Assembly: GCF_001612555.1 (NCBI RefSeq)
Contig: NZ_CP015110.1
Coordinates: 620,001 to 684,000, forward strand
Origin: Acinetobacter sp. TGL-Y2
GTDB lineage: Bacteria; Pseudomonadota; Gammaproteobacteria; Pseudomonadales; Moraxellaceae
DNA: 64,000 nt
Reading direction: 5' to 3'
In this document: one piece after another, positions 49,596-59,402 of the stretch
Layout: every line of letters begins with the position of its first letter
Position numbering within the stretch: the stretch's first letter is position 1
Program-made: the position numbers and the translations under genes
Notes under the pieces: generated by a model
What the model was told of the DNA's origin: nothing
What the model saw: only the letters and a program-made list of their open reading frames with translations
The model's database searches: none

Positions 49596-50124
49596 AATAA
49601 ATCCTATAGATTTTAATAATTTTAAGTCTTTTTATAGACCAATGATAACTTTGAAAATATAAAGAATGGAACTTAAAATCTAAAAAACGAAGGATTATGA
49701 CTAAAACTGCGATACTTAAAGAAGATTTACCGAAACAAGACTTTTTTTCTAGTTGAGTTAATCTTACATCAATTTAATAATTATTCAAGTTATTTATACC
49801 AAATATTTATTATTCTGATATTTAATAGGGTATTAAGCTCGAATTTAAATTCAAATTAGACATTAATACTCAATTTTGTCCCTATAAACGTACAAAAAAG
49901 CCCAACATCCTGCTGAACTCTTTTTTGTATAGGTTTAATTCGATATGACTCCTGTCGTATCTCACGTTCCTTATGATGGTATTTATTTATTGTATTTTAT
50001 AAAGAACATCCTGTTCTGTATGCCCACATGTTAGGAAAATCTAAACCAATCATCTAGAGGCAATGAACCTAGATCATAGTCAGTCAATCAATGCTTCTAG
50101 GCTCATTACTTGGTTTATGTTTAA
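49596..50124. other. csp leader region and intergenic DNA
   Basis: About 530 bases. The part next to csp is AT-rich and probably its untranslated leader and promoter. A stem-loop at 49881-49933 has arms CCTATA/TATAGG and ACAAAAAAG/CTTTTTTGT around a partly folded loop and could be a terminator for the AraC gene read leftward. Nothing else was supported. Confidence 0.4.
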
Positions 50125-51135
50125 TTAATGATAACCATGCAGTTGGCGATACAGACCCGGAGTCACCCCAGTCCATTTTTTAAATGCACGGTGGAATGTA
50201 CTGGTTTCACTAAAACCGACTTGCTGTGCCACGTCTTCTAAAGTCAAAGAAGGATTAAGCAATAAATGAATCGCAGCATCACGACGTAGCGCATCTTTTA
50301 CACCCTGATAGCTCTTACCTTCGGCAGCCAAGCGACGACGTAAGGTTTGCGGTGATAAATATAGCATTGCCGCTACATCATTCAAGGTCGGCATTTCTTC
50401 ACCAATCTGACTCTTTAAGACTTCACGAATACGTGAGGTAAGAGAATTGGTATTTTTGAATTTCACCAACAGCTTGGCAGGTGCGCCTTTTAAAAATTCC
50501 TCAAGGGTATTCTCATCTTGGCGAATCGGTAGATCTAAATAATCTGCTGCAAAGGTGATTTCTGTTCGCGCTGAATCAAATTGAATCACGGGTGCAAAGA
50601 ATAGGGCATCGTATTCATCTGCATGTTGCGGACGTGGATAAGCGAAATGCACGCGTTCTAATGGAATACGGCGTTCAATTAACCAAGATGCCAAGCCATG
50701 CCAAATCATCAGCATACTTTCAGTAATGAAATGATCTGGATCCATGCTTCTTGGAATAATCGGAACCAAGCGTGCTTCATGTTTATCACGCTCTAAACTC
50801 ACCGACCATTCATCGCCAAACAATTTGTAAAATTGCGAAGAAAGCTCTAAGGCTTCACCCAGCGTTTTAGCATGGATGATGAGCTGACTCATGATGGCAA
50901 ACGTCCCTAGACGACGGGGCTGGATATCAAATCCAACGTGTTCGTCTTGGGTGACCATCCATAACATTTTGACAAACCGGGTGTATTGCTCTGGAGAGAT
51001 ACGTGCTTTAGGTTGACGAAGGAGTTCAGCTTCGATTCCGACGTGCGAAAGCAAAGTATCAACATCCATCCCTAGACGTTTGACGCCGGTGAGGGCAGCA
51101 TTCACGAAATGGATACTAATCGTATCGCGGCTCAT
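50125..51135 (-). CDS. AraC-family regulator with arabinose-binding-like N-terminal domain
   Basis: A 336-residue regulator from the ATG at 51135, with AAGGA 7 bases upstream; a GTG at 51165 was rejected. The N-terminal 200 residues resemble the PF12625-type ligand domain. The C-terminal double helix-turn-helix is clear (LNDVAAMLYLSPQTLRRRLA, then LEDVAQQVGFSETSTFHRAF and WTGVTPGLYR). Divergent from the CaiB-family gene, which it probably controls. Its ligand could be a fatty-acid-like molecule; unproven. Confidence 0.88.
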   Translation of the reverse strand: MSRDTISIHFVNAALTGVKRLGMDVDTLLSHVGIEAELLRQPKARISPEQYTRFVKMLWMVTQDEHVGFDIQPRRLGTFAIMSQLIIHAKTLGEALELSSQFYKLFGDEWSVSLERDKHEARLVPIIPRSMDPDHFITESMLMIWHGLASWLIERRIPLERVHFAYPRPQHADEYDALFFAPVIQFDSARTEITFAADYLDLPIRQDENTLEEFLKGAPAKLLVKFKNTNSLTSRIREVLKSQIGEEMPTLNDVAAMLYLSPQTLRRRLAAEGKSYQGVKDALRRDAAIHLLLNPSLTLEDVAQQVGFSETSTFHRAFKKWTGVTPGLYRQLHGYH

Positions 51136-51345
51136 GTTAAATCCTTCAGTCTCTTTGATGTTCACTTCTTCTTGACCTAAATGACGCTAAGAAAATTAAA
51201 ATTAGCAATTTACACTAGAGTAATTGCTCTTTTACATCATAAATTGCCGAAACTATCAAGGTAAATGGCTGAACATGACATTGTATAGATACTTTTATAT
51301 TTCTATGATGGATGAAAAATCAACATTATTGGGATTATTTGTATT

Positions 51346-52464
51346 ATGACAGCAGCACTCAAAGGATTAAGAGTTCTTGATTTTTCAACCTTACTGCCTG
51401 GACCTTTTGCAACCTTATATCTGGCAGATTTAGGTGCAGAGGTAGTTCATATTGAATCGCCAACACGACCTGATTTGGTTCGAATGTTACCGCCTTATGC
51501 CAATGGTCAGGCTACCTCTCATAGTTATTTAAACCGTAATAAACAATCAGTTACACTGGATTTAAAAGACCCCAAAAGTATTGAAGCGGTCAAACAAAAA
51601 ATTTCTGATTATGATGTGGTCATTGAACAGTTTCGTCCAGGGGTAATGCAACGCTTGGGATTGGACTATCAAACCTTGGCCGAGATCAATCCCCGCTTAA
51701 TTTATTGTTCCATTACGGGTTATGGTCAAACGAGTGCCTATAAAGATAAGGCCGGACATGACATTAATTATGTGGCGTTATCTGGCATTGCGGGTCATTC
51801 AGGTCGTGCAGAGAGTGGTCCGCCGCCTATGGGAATTCAAATTGCAGACGTGGCAGGTGGTTCTCTGCATGCCGTGATTGGGGTTTTAACTGCGGTGATC
51901 GAGCGCCAGCAAAGTGGTCTAGGTCAGTATATTGATATTTCTATGACCGATTGTGTGGTTGGCTTAAACAATATGGCAGCAGCGGCAGTGCTTGCGGGTT
52001 CACAAAAACAGCAGCCTGAGCAAGAGCATTTAAATGGCGGCACTTTTTATGACTACTATGCAACGCTTGATGGTCGTTATATCTCCATTGGTAGTTTAGA
52101 ACCGCAGTTTATGACAGGCCTTGCAACCACACTCGAATTGCCGATACTTATACAAAAAGGCACGTCTTTTGATGCTGAAGACCGTCAGGCGGTGAAAGAG
52201 GCAATAGGGCAAAAAATTAAAAGTAAAACCTGGGACGAATGGAAAACCATTTTCTCATCTCTGGATGTGTGTGTGGAACCGGTTATGCATTTAGATGAAG
52301 CACTGAATTCTGATCTGGCTCAGCAGCGTGGTTGGGTGGTCGATGTCCCATTAAAACCAAATTCGACCGAAACAGAACGACAACTGGCCTGTCCGATTAA
52401 GTTCTCCAGATCACAAGCGAGCTACCATTATATTGGTCAAGAACTAGGTGAGGGAAAGTGGTAA
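51346..52464 (+). CDS. Alpha-methylacyl-CoA racemase-like, CaiB/BaiF-family
   Basis: A 372-residue family III CoA-transferase fold. The start LKGLRVLDFSTLLPGPFATLYLADLGAEVVHIE and the segment KAGHDINYVALSG match alpha-methylacyl-CoA racemases, in which a histidine and an aspartate abstract and return the alpha proton. Such enzymes invert (2R)-methylacyl-CoA so that beta-oxidation can act, for example on pristanoyl-type isoprenoids. A different CoA-transferase activity cannot be excluded. A divergent AraC regulator lies 210 bases upstream. Confidence 0.82.
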   Translation: MTAALKGLRVLDFSTLLPGPFATLYLADLGAEVVHIESPTRPDLVRMLPPYANGQATSHSYLNRNKQSVTLDLKDPKSIEAVKQKISDYDVVIEQFRPGVMQRLGLDYQTLAEINPRLIYCSITGYGQTSAYKDKAGHDINYVALSGIAGHSGRAESGPPPMGIQIADVAGGSLHAVIGVLTAVIERQQSGLGQYIDISMTDCVVGLNNMAAAAVLAGSQKQQPEQEHLNGGTFYDYYATLDGRYISIGSLEPQFMTGLATTLELPILIQKGTSFDAEDRQAVKEAIGQKIKSKTWDEWKTIFSSLDVCVEPVMHLDEALNSDLAQQRGWVVDVPLKPNSTETERQLACPIKFSRSQASYHYIGQELGEGKW

Positions 52465-52495
52465 TCATTTTTTATCTTTAACGTATGCTTTGCTT

Positions 52496-52526
52496 AAAAA
52501 AGCCAGCTTGATCACTGGCTTTTTTT
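52496..52526 (+). terminator. Terminator after the CaiB-family gene
   Basis: AAAAAAGCCAG-CTTGATCA-CTGGCTTTTTTT, an 11-bp stem with a T-run, 32 bases after the stop. Confidence 0.9.
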
Positions 52527-52634
52527 ATTTTTTGCTGTGTTTTCTGGTTCGATAATTCAACATTTTCATAAATAATAAAAATAGGTAATAATGACAATAG
52601 TCGACTAAAGTCTAACCTTATTCAAAGTTGGACA

Positions 52635-53645
52635 ATGGAAAAGTTTTCAATGGATTTGATACAAGCAAATGGACAGCCACGTTATGGCCGCTTTAGTGAG
52701 CCACCCAGTGCAATTACGGTTGAACGTTATATTTATAAAACGCCTTATGGCAAACCCTTAAATGGTTGGCGAAAAAAACTAAAATATAAGAAATTTAAAT
52801 TTTGCAGCATTCAGCATGAGCACTATAGCATTGGCATTGCTATAGTCGATATTGCATGGGCGGGACATGGCTTTATTTATATTTATGATCATCAAACCCA
52901 GCAAGTGTTGGAGTGGAATGCCATTAATGTCATGGCACATCATACCGTTTTGGATGAACAGCCGCTCTATAACCACAGTCATTTTCACAGTTCGCCTTTT
53001 AGTTTGGATATTCAACATGCCAATGGTGTGCGCTATATTAGTGTCAAAAAACATGGTGAAGAAAAGCTAAAAGCACGTATTTTTTGTGCTGGAACGGATT
53101 CCTTAAGTATGTGTAGTCCGACGGGTATTAATGGTTGGACTTATACCCAAAAGCTGAGCACCTTGACGGTGGAAGGCTTTTTCATGAACAAAGAAAATGA
53201 AAAAAATGAATTTAACGAACGCAGTTTTGCATCGCTTGATGACACCTGTGGTTTTTTAAGACCTGAAACAGCGTGGTTTTGGTTGTCGTGTAACTTTTGG
53301 GATAAACAAGGCAATCGTATCGGATTGAATCTAGCCTCTGGCGTCAATGAAAGTTTTGGCAATGAGAACTGTCTTTGGATCAATGGGCATTTGTTTGGAC
53401 TGTCGGATGTATTATTTGAAATGCAAAGTGAGCAGGTCTGGAGCATTCGTTCGCTGGATGAAAAGCTTAATCTGACTGTAAACACCGGTTGGCGACGCTA
53501 TGAAAACCTAAATTTGCGTATGGTCTGTAGTCAATTTAGTCAATGGCAATCCAAAATTACAGGGCAGATTGAAACAGAAGATCAGGGTATTGTTCATTTT
53601 GATCAACAATATGGATTGCTTGAGCAACACTACGCGAAGTGGTGA
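52635..53645 (+). CDS. DUF2804-family protein
   Basis: A 336-residue protein of the DUF2804 type, with conserved stretches FCSIQHEHYSIGIAIVDIAWAGHGFIYIYD, RPETAWFWLSCNFWD and NLASGVNESFGNENCLW. A soluble beta-rich fold is likely; no signal peptide is seen. Function unknown. It is flanked by terminators on both sides and so is probably a single-gene unit. Confidence 0.8.
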   Translation: MEKFSMDLIQANGQPRYGRFSEPPSAITVERYIYKTPYGKPLNGWRKKLKYKKFKFCSIQHEHYSIGIAIVDIAWAGHGFIYIYDHQTQQVLEWNAINVMAHHTVLDEQPLYNHSHFHSSPFSLDIQHANGVRYISVKKHGEEKLKARIFCAGTDSLSMCSPTGINGWTYTQKLSTLTVEGFFMNKENEKNEFNERSFASLDDTCGFLRPETAWFWLSCNFWDKQGNRIGLNLASGVNESFGNENCLWINGHLFGLSDVLFEMQSEQVWSIRSLDEKLNLTVNTGWRRYENLNLRMVCSQFSQWQSKITGQIETEDQGIVHFDQQYGLLEQHYAKW

Positions 53646-53662
53646 TTGTTTGAGATCCTAAT

Positions 53663-53692
53663 AAAAGCTCATCTAATCAGGTGAGCTTTTTT
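53663..53692. terminator. Bidirectional terminator, DUF2804 and PF10118 genes
   Basis: AAAAGCTCATCT-AATC-AGGTGAGCTTTT with one wobble pair and a T-run, between convergent genes. Confidence 0.85.
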
Positions 53693-53707
53693 CTTTAAAT
53701 GATGATA

Positions 53708-54583
53708 TTAGTGAGCTGCCTGCCAAAAAGCCTCACCTGCGACAATTGGATCTTGTGTTGTATTTAAAGTATCTACCCAAACTTGATATTGTTGAATAAT
53801 CGGATGTTGACTCGGGTGAAATTTAGGATCAAACCAATCTAAATAGTCCTGTTTTTTTACGGTCAGTATGCCTTTTTGACCAAGTAACCATTTCAAGCCT
53901 TCTTTAAACATTTTGACTCTTTCAATACGAGTAAATCCATCTTGTTTTAATAAACCATGAGTTCGTTGCATGGTAAAACCAAACATCATGATCGTAACCA
54001 AAATCAGAGCGGTATACCGAACTACGTTTGAAGTTTTCGCAACATCGACCATCACATCATAAGCAACGTCACGGTGCTCCATTTCCTCAATACTATGCCA
54101 AGCAAAAAGTCCGCGAATAAAGGGGTGTGCACCCTGCATGGTACTTTTTTCGCTAAAAAATGTGGTCGCCATCAATGCTGTCAAATGCTCGCATGATGCT
54201 GTAATCGCAATATTAAAGGTGTTTGGATACCGTTTTAGGGCGTGTTTGAAACGTTGATTGACCTGTCGAATATATTTTTCAATAGGCATTCCTTGATTGA
54301 TCAAAATTTTATTCATTTTGTCATGTGAAATGCCATGTTGTGCTTCTTGTTGAATGAAAACTTTCACACGATTCGCTAATTCAGGATCTTCGATTTGATT
54401 TTGAAAAAGTCGTACACACTGAATGAAATAACGTTCGCCATCTGGAAAGGTCAAACTCAACGCATCAAAGAGTCTTGATTTAAAAGGATCATTATCGAAC
54501 CAGAAGCGAGGCACTTCATCTAAGCGAAAATCTAGATTTTTACGAACGACTGGATCTAAAGAAGGATGATTGATTGCATTCAT
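53708..54583 (-). CDS. PF10118 metal-dependent hydrolase-like protein, copy 1
   Basis: 291 residues from the ATG at 54583, chosen because it gives the same length and start (MNA...PVVRKN) as the neighbouring copy; a frame 14 codons longer is open. Conserved EAQHGISHDKMN and EEMEHRDVAYDV hold candidate metal ligands of this diiron/oxygenase-like, uncharacterised family. A hydrophobic stretch follows near residue 190-210. Closely similar to the gene upstream, so a tandem duplication. Confidence 0.83.
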   Translation of the reverse strand: MNAINHPSLDPVVRKNLDFRLDEVPRFWFDNDPFKSRLFDALSLTFPDGERYFIQCVRLFQNQIEDPELANRVKVFIQQEAQHGISHDKMNKILINQGMPIEKYIRQVNQRFKHALKRYPNTFNIAITASCEHLTALMATTFFSEKSTMQGAHPFIRGLFAWHSIEEMEHRDVAYDVMVDVAKTSNVVRYTALILVTIMMFGFTMQRTHGLLKQDGFTRIERVKMFKEGLKWLLGQKGILTVKKQDYLDWFDPKFHPSQHPIIQQYQVWVDTLNTTQDPIVAGEAFWQAAH

Positions 54584-54781
54584 TTTATTTTTATCACTCA
54601 AATCAATTGAATTAAGATTATGCAAAAAAAATTAAATAGGATCTCTATCATTAAAGATCATTTCATTTGTCATAATGCTCTTTATGAATACCCAACAATT
54701 CAGTGCATCGACTCCGTGTATCGAGGTCAACGTGATCAATTGATTTTAAAATGTTAAGCAATCAAGCACTTCGCACCTAAT

Positions 54782-55657
54782 TTATTTACCTGCTTGCCAA
54801 AACGCTTCACCCGCTTGGATAGGATCATTGGTTTCCGCCAGTGTTTTTAACCAAACATCATATTGGGCAATAATCGGATGCTGGCTGGGATGAAAATCTT
54901 GCTTAAACCATTCAGCATAAGGTTTACGCATTTTGGTGAGCATACCATTGCTTCCGACAAACCAAGGCAGACCTTTAACGGTCATTTTCAGTCTAGATAA
55001 ACGGTCAAAACCATCATGCTTGAGCATGATATTGGCACGATATGTGGTAAATCCAAGCATCAATACCGTGGTGAATGCTAAGGCAAATTTTCGGGTAAGT
55101 TCGGGAACTTCACCAACTTGTTTCATTACATCAAAAGCAACATCACGATGTTCCATTTCTTCAATCGCATGCCAAGCCAATAATGCACGAACATAGGGAT
55201 GAGCATCCTGCAACGTTTCTTTATGACTGTAAAAAGTATCTGCCATCAATGCCGTTAAATGTTCTGCGGCAGCCGTCATTGCAATGTTATAAGCAGGAGA
55301 GCGTTTAGTCAGCTCGAATTTAAACATTTTGTTCAATGTTTGAATGAATTGATCAACAGGCATGCCTTGATCTTTCATCACTTGATTCATTTTGTCATGC
55401 GCCATACCGTGCTGGGCTTCTTGACGAATAAAATCAGCCACGCGCAGTTGTAGTTTCGGATCTTTAATTTTGTCTCTAAATAAACGTACCGACTCAATAA
55501 AATAACGCTCGCCGTCTGGAAAAGTCAGGCTTAAAGCATCAAACATGCGGGTTTTAAATGGATCACCCCCAAACCAAAAACGCGGAATCTCCTCTAATTT
55601 AAAATTAAGATTTTTACGAACCACGGGTTCAACAGTGTATTGGGTGAAAGCATTCAT
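54782..55657 (-). CDS. PF10118 metal-dependent hydrolase-like protein, copy 2
   Basis: A 291-residue paralogue of the preceding entry, matching along its whole length (FPDGERYFIESVRLF, EAQHGMAHDKMN, EEMEHRDVAFDV). The two are separated by about 200 bases and lack a clear terminator between them. A divergent AraC-type regulator starts 149 bases upstream, suggesting the pair is a regulated unit that may act on fatty acids or alkanes. Function unproven. Confidence 0.83.
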   Translation of the reverse strand: MNAFTQYTVEPVVRKNLNFKLEEIPRFWFGGDPFKTRMFDALSLTFPDGERYFIESVRLFRDKIKDPKLQLRVADFIRQEAQHGMAHDKMNQVMKDQGMPVDQFIQTLNKMFKFELTKRSPAYNIAMTAAAEHLTALMADTFYSHKETLQDAHPYVRALLAWHAIEEMEHRDVAFDVMKQVGEVPELTRKFALAFTTVLMLGFTTYRANIMLKHDGFDRLSRLKMTVKGLPWFVGSNGMLTKMRKPYAEWFKQDFHPSQHPIIAQYDVWLKTLAETNDPIQAGEAFWQAGK

Positions 55658-55805
55658 TTTAATTTTACTGGCATCACTTCAGATCATGTCAGTATGGCGT
55701 TCATTCATCGCTTTGTTTTGACAATTCTTGCCATTTTTTATACATTTTACGACAAAAGAAAATCTAAAATGTCAGCATCTAACCTAATGAACGGAATGGA
55801 ATAAG

Positions 55806-56851
55806 ATGAAAGATGTATACATTCCCAATGGTTATTTTCATTTGTGGTATCGGTACATATGTGAGCTTCATCTTGATCAGATTCTTTTGCTTAATATTGG
55901 GGAAGATCGTAGTTATCTTGATGAAATTTTGAATTTGCCTTTGGCGGGGCAGTCCTCGCATGCTTTTTTTATTGAATTAATTGAACAGACACGTCAAGTG
56001 GCACCGCCTGATTTTATTTTTCAAATGGCAGAATATGTCAAAGCCGAACATTTCGGTGTCCTTGGGTATATGGCAACCCGAAGTGGCAGCGTGGCAGCGT
56101 GGCAGAGGCATTGCAATACATTTTAAAGTTCAGCCGTTTGGTCATTGATGGCGATGAGATTACGCCGATGCACATTCAGCAAGAAGGGACATTGCTGAAA
56201 CTCAGTTGGCCTTTGATTACTGAGGAATATGCTTGGATCAATGAAATCACCACTGCCATGATGATCAAACTGGCGAAACACATTTTACCTGAAGGGTTAT
56301 TTCCATTAGAAAAAGTGTTGCTGGCACATGAGCCATTGATGGCAAGTTATCATTATCAAAAGTTCTATGGCTGTGAGGTGCTGTTTAAACACAGCGAATA
56401 TGCGCTGATGCTGAGTTTAGGAAGTCTTGCGCTAAAACCCCAACACGCAGATCCGTCATTGATTCATTTGCTGATCCAGCAAGCTGAAGATGCAATCGCC
56501 TCTAAAATAAGCCACGATTCGATTGATCAACAGTTGCATGGGATTGTGGCGGAATATTTAAGGCTCAAACAAACCGTACCTAAAATTGAAGACATTGCGT
56601 ATGAGCTGCATGTGTCTGTCAGAACCTTACAGCGGCAACTGAGCGCTTTAAACACATCTTTTAAAAACATTATTGAAACTGAACGCATGGCGCGCTGTGA
56701 AAATTTACTACTACAGCTGAGTTTCACTGAAATAGCGCTAGCGCTGGGCTATTCAGATCAATCTGCTCTAGCAAGAGCTTATAAATCATTTCATGGGCAT
56801 ACTTTATTAGAACGCAAGAAAATGCTAAAAAGTGCACATAAAAAAAAGTAA
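55806..56851 (+). pseudogene. AraC-family regulator broken by an 8-bp tandem duplication
   Basis: The first frame (55806-56126) encodes the start of an AraC regulator (MKDVYIPNGYFHLWYRYICE to VLGYMATRSGSVA), then reads out of frame to a stop. The second frame holds the rest, ending in the DNA-binding domain (KIEDIAYELHVSVRTLQRQL, FTEIALALGYSDQSALARAY). The break is at GTGGCAGC repeated at 56083-56090 and 56091-56098, followed by a partial third copy. Removing one copy gives one frame of 345 codons. It may be dead, or reversibly switched by repeat slippage. It is divergent from the PF10118 pair. Confidence 0.85.
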
Positions 56852-56870
56852 GTATGTACTTACCTTTTTA
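56848..56870 (+). terminator. Terminator at the end of the AraC gene
   Basis: GTAAGTA-TG-TACTTAC followed by CTTTTT overlaps the AraC stop codon. The loop is tight, so inner pairs probably open. Confidence 0.55.
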
Positions 56871-56915
56871 AATTTAACCAAGCGTATTTTTAGGTTTGAT
56901 TGTGAGCTTACTTAT

Positions 56916-58247
56916 TTATGCCTGTTTCAGCCGTGGATAGCGGAATATAATCGATAATACTGCAATCACTGCCAGCACCCAACAATAGTAAACCGAGCCG
57001 ATCAATTCAACAGGTGATAATTTTGCAATGGAACATGCCAACAGCAACTGTGCGCCAAAGGGAATCAGACCTTGAACCACACATGAAAAAATATCCAGTA
57101 AGGCAGCAGCACGCTTTGGGTCGACACCATATTCTTTGGCCACTTCACGTGCCATGTCACCCGATAAAATAATCGCAACGGTATTATTGGCCACAAAGAA
57201 GTTGGAAAAGACCACCAAGAAACAAATGCCAATTTCACCTGCACGTTGTTTACCGACCTTAAACCATCGCGTCAAACTATAAATGCGTTGTATCAGCCAT
57301 TCTAAACCGCCTTCTTTTTGCATGATGGCAGAAATCCCGCCCAAGAACATGGACAATAATGCCACTTCAAACATGCCGACAAAGCCATCAAAAATGGCAT
57401 TATTCAGTTTTAGCACATCAAAATCAGCTTGGACAATGAGTCCTGCCAAACCTGAAATGATGATGCCCAAACTCAGTACGGCCAGTACATGCAAGCGGGT
57501 AAATGCCAAAATGAAGACCGCTAAATAGGGCAGAATTAACCAAAAGTTATAGGCAGTATATGCAACATTTTGTGCATTAAATTTTAGCAACATATAGCCG
57601 CATATTGTCAGTAGCGCAGCGGGGACTGCAATCCAAACATTCACTCTAAATTTGTCTCTGAGCTCGACATTTTGACTGCGTGTTGCTGCAATGGTGGTGT
57701 CGGAAATCATCGATAAATTGTCACCAAACATCGCCCCTCCGACGACTGCACCAATGGCAAGTGCAGGATTAATATCCGTGACTTGAGTGAAGCCAAAAGC
57801 AATCGGGGCACAGGCTGCAATCGTGCCCATGGATGTGCCCATGGCGGTCGCAATAAAGGCTGAGATAAAAAACAGCATTGGGAGGACAAATTCTGGTGGA
57901 ATAATCGATAGCCCAAATTGCACCGTTGCATCTACACTGCCAATAGCGCTGCTCACACTGGCAAACGCGCCTGCTAGCATAAAAACCATAAACATGAGAA
58001 TCAGGTTGGGATGACTGGCACCTTTAAAAAACTCCTCAATACCCGCGTTGAGTTTGCCGCGGTAAAGCACGACTGCAAGAATAATCGCAGGGAGCGCAGC
58101 CACCGGTGCCTTCACTTGATAGAAGGCAAACTCAGTGCCGATCAAGGTGTGATAAATACCACTGCCTAAGAAAATAGCTAAAAAAACAATAAGCGGTAGA
58201 AGGGCAAGCGCTCTGGGAGGAGCTTTACCTTGGGAGTATGTGGTCAT
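56916..58247 (-). CDS. NhaC-family Na+/H+ antiporter-like protein
   Basis: A 443-residue membrane protein with about ten to twelve helices and the NhaC-type segments FIATAMGTSMGTIAACAPIAFGF, GGAMFGDNLSMISDTTIAATRSQ and NFFVANNTVAIILSGDMAREVAKEYG. It exchanges sodium for protons, or a carboxylate/amine antiport variant. Single gene. Confidence 0.87.
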   Translation of the reverse strand: MTTYSQGKAPPRALALLPLIVFLAIFLGSGIYHTLIGTEFAFYQVKAPVAALPAIILAVVLYRGKLNAGIEEFFKGASHPNLILMFMVFMLAGAFASVSSAIGSVDATVQFGLSIIPPEFVLPMLFFISAFIATAMGTSMGTIAACAPIAFGFTQVTDINPALAIGAVVGGAMFGDNLSMISDTTIAATRSQNVELRDKFRVNVWIAVPAALLTICGYMLLKFNAQNVAYTAYNFWLILPYLAVFILAFTRLHVLAVLSLGIIISGLAGLIVQADFDVLKLNNAIFDGFVGMFEVALLSMFLGGISAIMQKEGGLEWLIQRIYSLTRWFKVGKQRAGEIGICFLVVFSNFFVANNTVAIILSGDMAREVAKEYGVDPKRAAALLDIFSCVVQGLIPFGAQLLLACSIAKLSPVELIGSVYYCWVLAVIAVLSIIFRYPRLKQA

Positions 58248-58598
58248 AACAAAAGTAATAAATAAGTAAGCCGCTATAGTATAGAACAGCTTTGGTTAAT
58301 TCAGAAAAATTAAAATGTAATGCATAACGTGCTTTTTTTTAACCATTTTTCGGGCTGATCGCTAAGCTAATCTTCAAATTGAACCTTTTAAAAAAGCCAA
58401 AAAAACGAGCTATTTGATCATTGTGAAAAAAGCCAAAACATTGATAAATATGCACTCGGGTTGTTCAATGAATATGAGATGGATTTGTCAGTGCGCATGC
58501 TCTGTTCAATGAGTAAAAAATAGCGTTACAATGAGCTGTCTTGTATTCATACAAAACAAACTCCTCAATTTTATACAATTCAAGGAATGCACAACCCT
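58248..58598. other. Intergenic region upstream of trpA
   Basis: About 350 AT-rich bases between divergent genes. A possible trpA promoter is TTCAAT (58505-58510), 16 bases, TACAAT (58527-58532). No trp leader peptide or attenuator was recognised. Confidence 0.4.
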
Positions 58599-59402
58599 AT
58601 GTCACGTTTAGCCACACGATTTGCACAGCTTAAATCTCAACAGCGTAAGGCTCTTGTTTCTTATGTCATGGCGGGTGACCCTCAACCACAAGTAACAGTT
58701 CCGCTGTTGCATGACATGGTCGAGGCAGGGGTGGATGTGATTGAACTTGGATTGCCATTTTCTGACCCAATGGCAGATGGTCCTGTGATTGCTTTAGCCG
58801 CTGAGCGTGCTTTAGCTGCGGGCACCAATACCCTTGATGCATTGAATATGGTCAAGCAATTCCGTGAAAAAGATACAGAAACACCAGTGGTTTTAATGGG
58901 CTATTTGAACCCAGTAGAAGTCATTGGCTATGAGCGTTTTGTATCGATTGCACATGATAGCGGTGTAGACGGCATTCTTTTGGTGGACTTACCCCCTGAA
59001 GAAGCCAAAGATTTGGCCGTAGTACTGAAAAAGTATCAGATGGATCAAATCTTCTTACTTGCACCGACCTCTACGGATGAGCGTATTCAACACGTGGCAA
59101 ATCAAGCCAGCGGCTTTATTTATTACGTGTCATTAAAAGGGGTGACCGGTGCTGCAACTTTGGATGTCGCAGATGCTGCTGCACGCATTCAAAAAATCAA
59201 AGCGGTGACCCATGTGCCAGTGGGTGTTGGATTCGGAATTAGTGATGCTGCTTCTGCGAAAGCAATGGGTAGCGTTGCAGATGCTGTGATTGTGGGAAGT
59301 GCTTTTGTCAAACCATTTGCCAACATTGCACCTGAACAAGCTGCTGAGCAAGCGGTCAACAAAGTCAAGGAGCTTCGAGCTGCGCTCGATGAGTTAGTAT
59401 GA
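58599..59402 (+). CDS. trpA: Tryptophan synthase alpha chain
   Basis: 267 residues from the ATG at 58599; an ATG at 58587 would overlap the AAGGA ribosome site. The catalytic glutamate and aspartate lie in VIELGLPFSDPMADGP, and GFGISDAASAKAMGS is the phosphate-binding loop region. It cleaves indole-3-glycerol phosphate and passes indole to TrpB. trpB is not next to it here, but accD, folC and SPOR follow. Stop and the accD start overlap (ATGA). Confidence 0.96.
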   Translation: MSRLATRFAQLKSQQRKALVSYVMAGDPQPQVTVPLLHDMVEAGVDVIELGLPFSDPMADGPVIALAAERALAAGTNTLDALNMVKQFREKDTETPVVLMGYLNPVEVIGYERFVSIAHDSGVDGILLVDLPPEEAKDLAVVLKKYQMDQIFLLAPTSTDERIQHVANQASGFIYYVSLKGVTGAATLDVADAAARIQKIKAVTHVPVGVGFGISDAASAKAMGSVADAVIVGSAFVKPFANIAPEQAAEQAVNKVKELRAALDELV

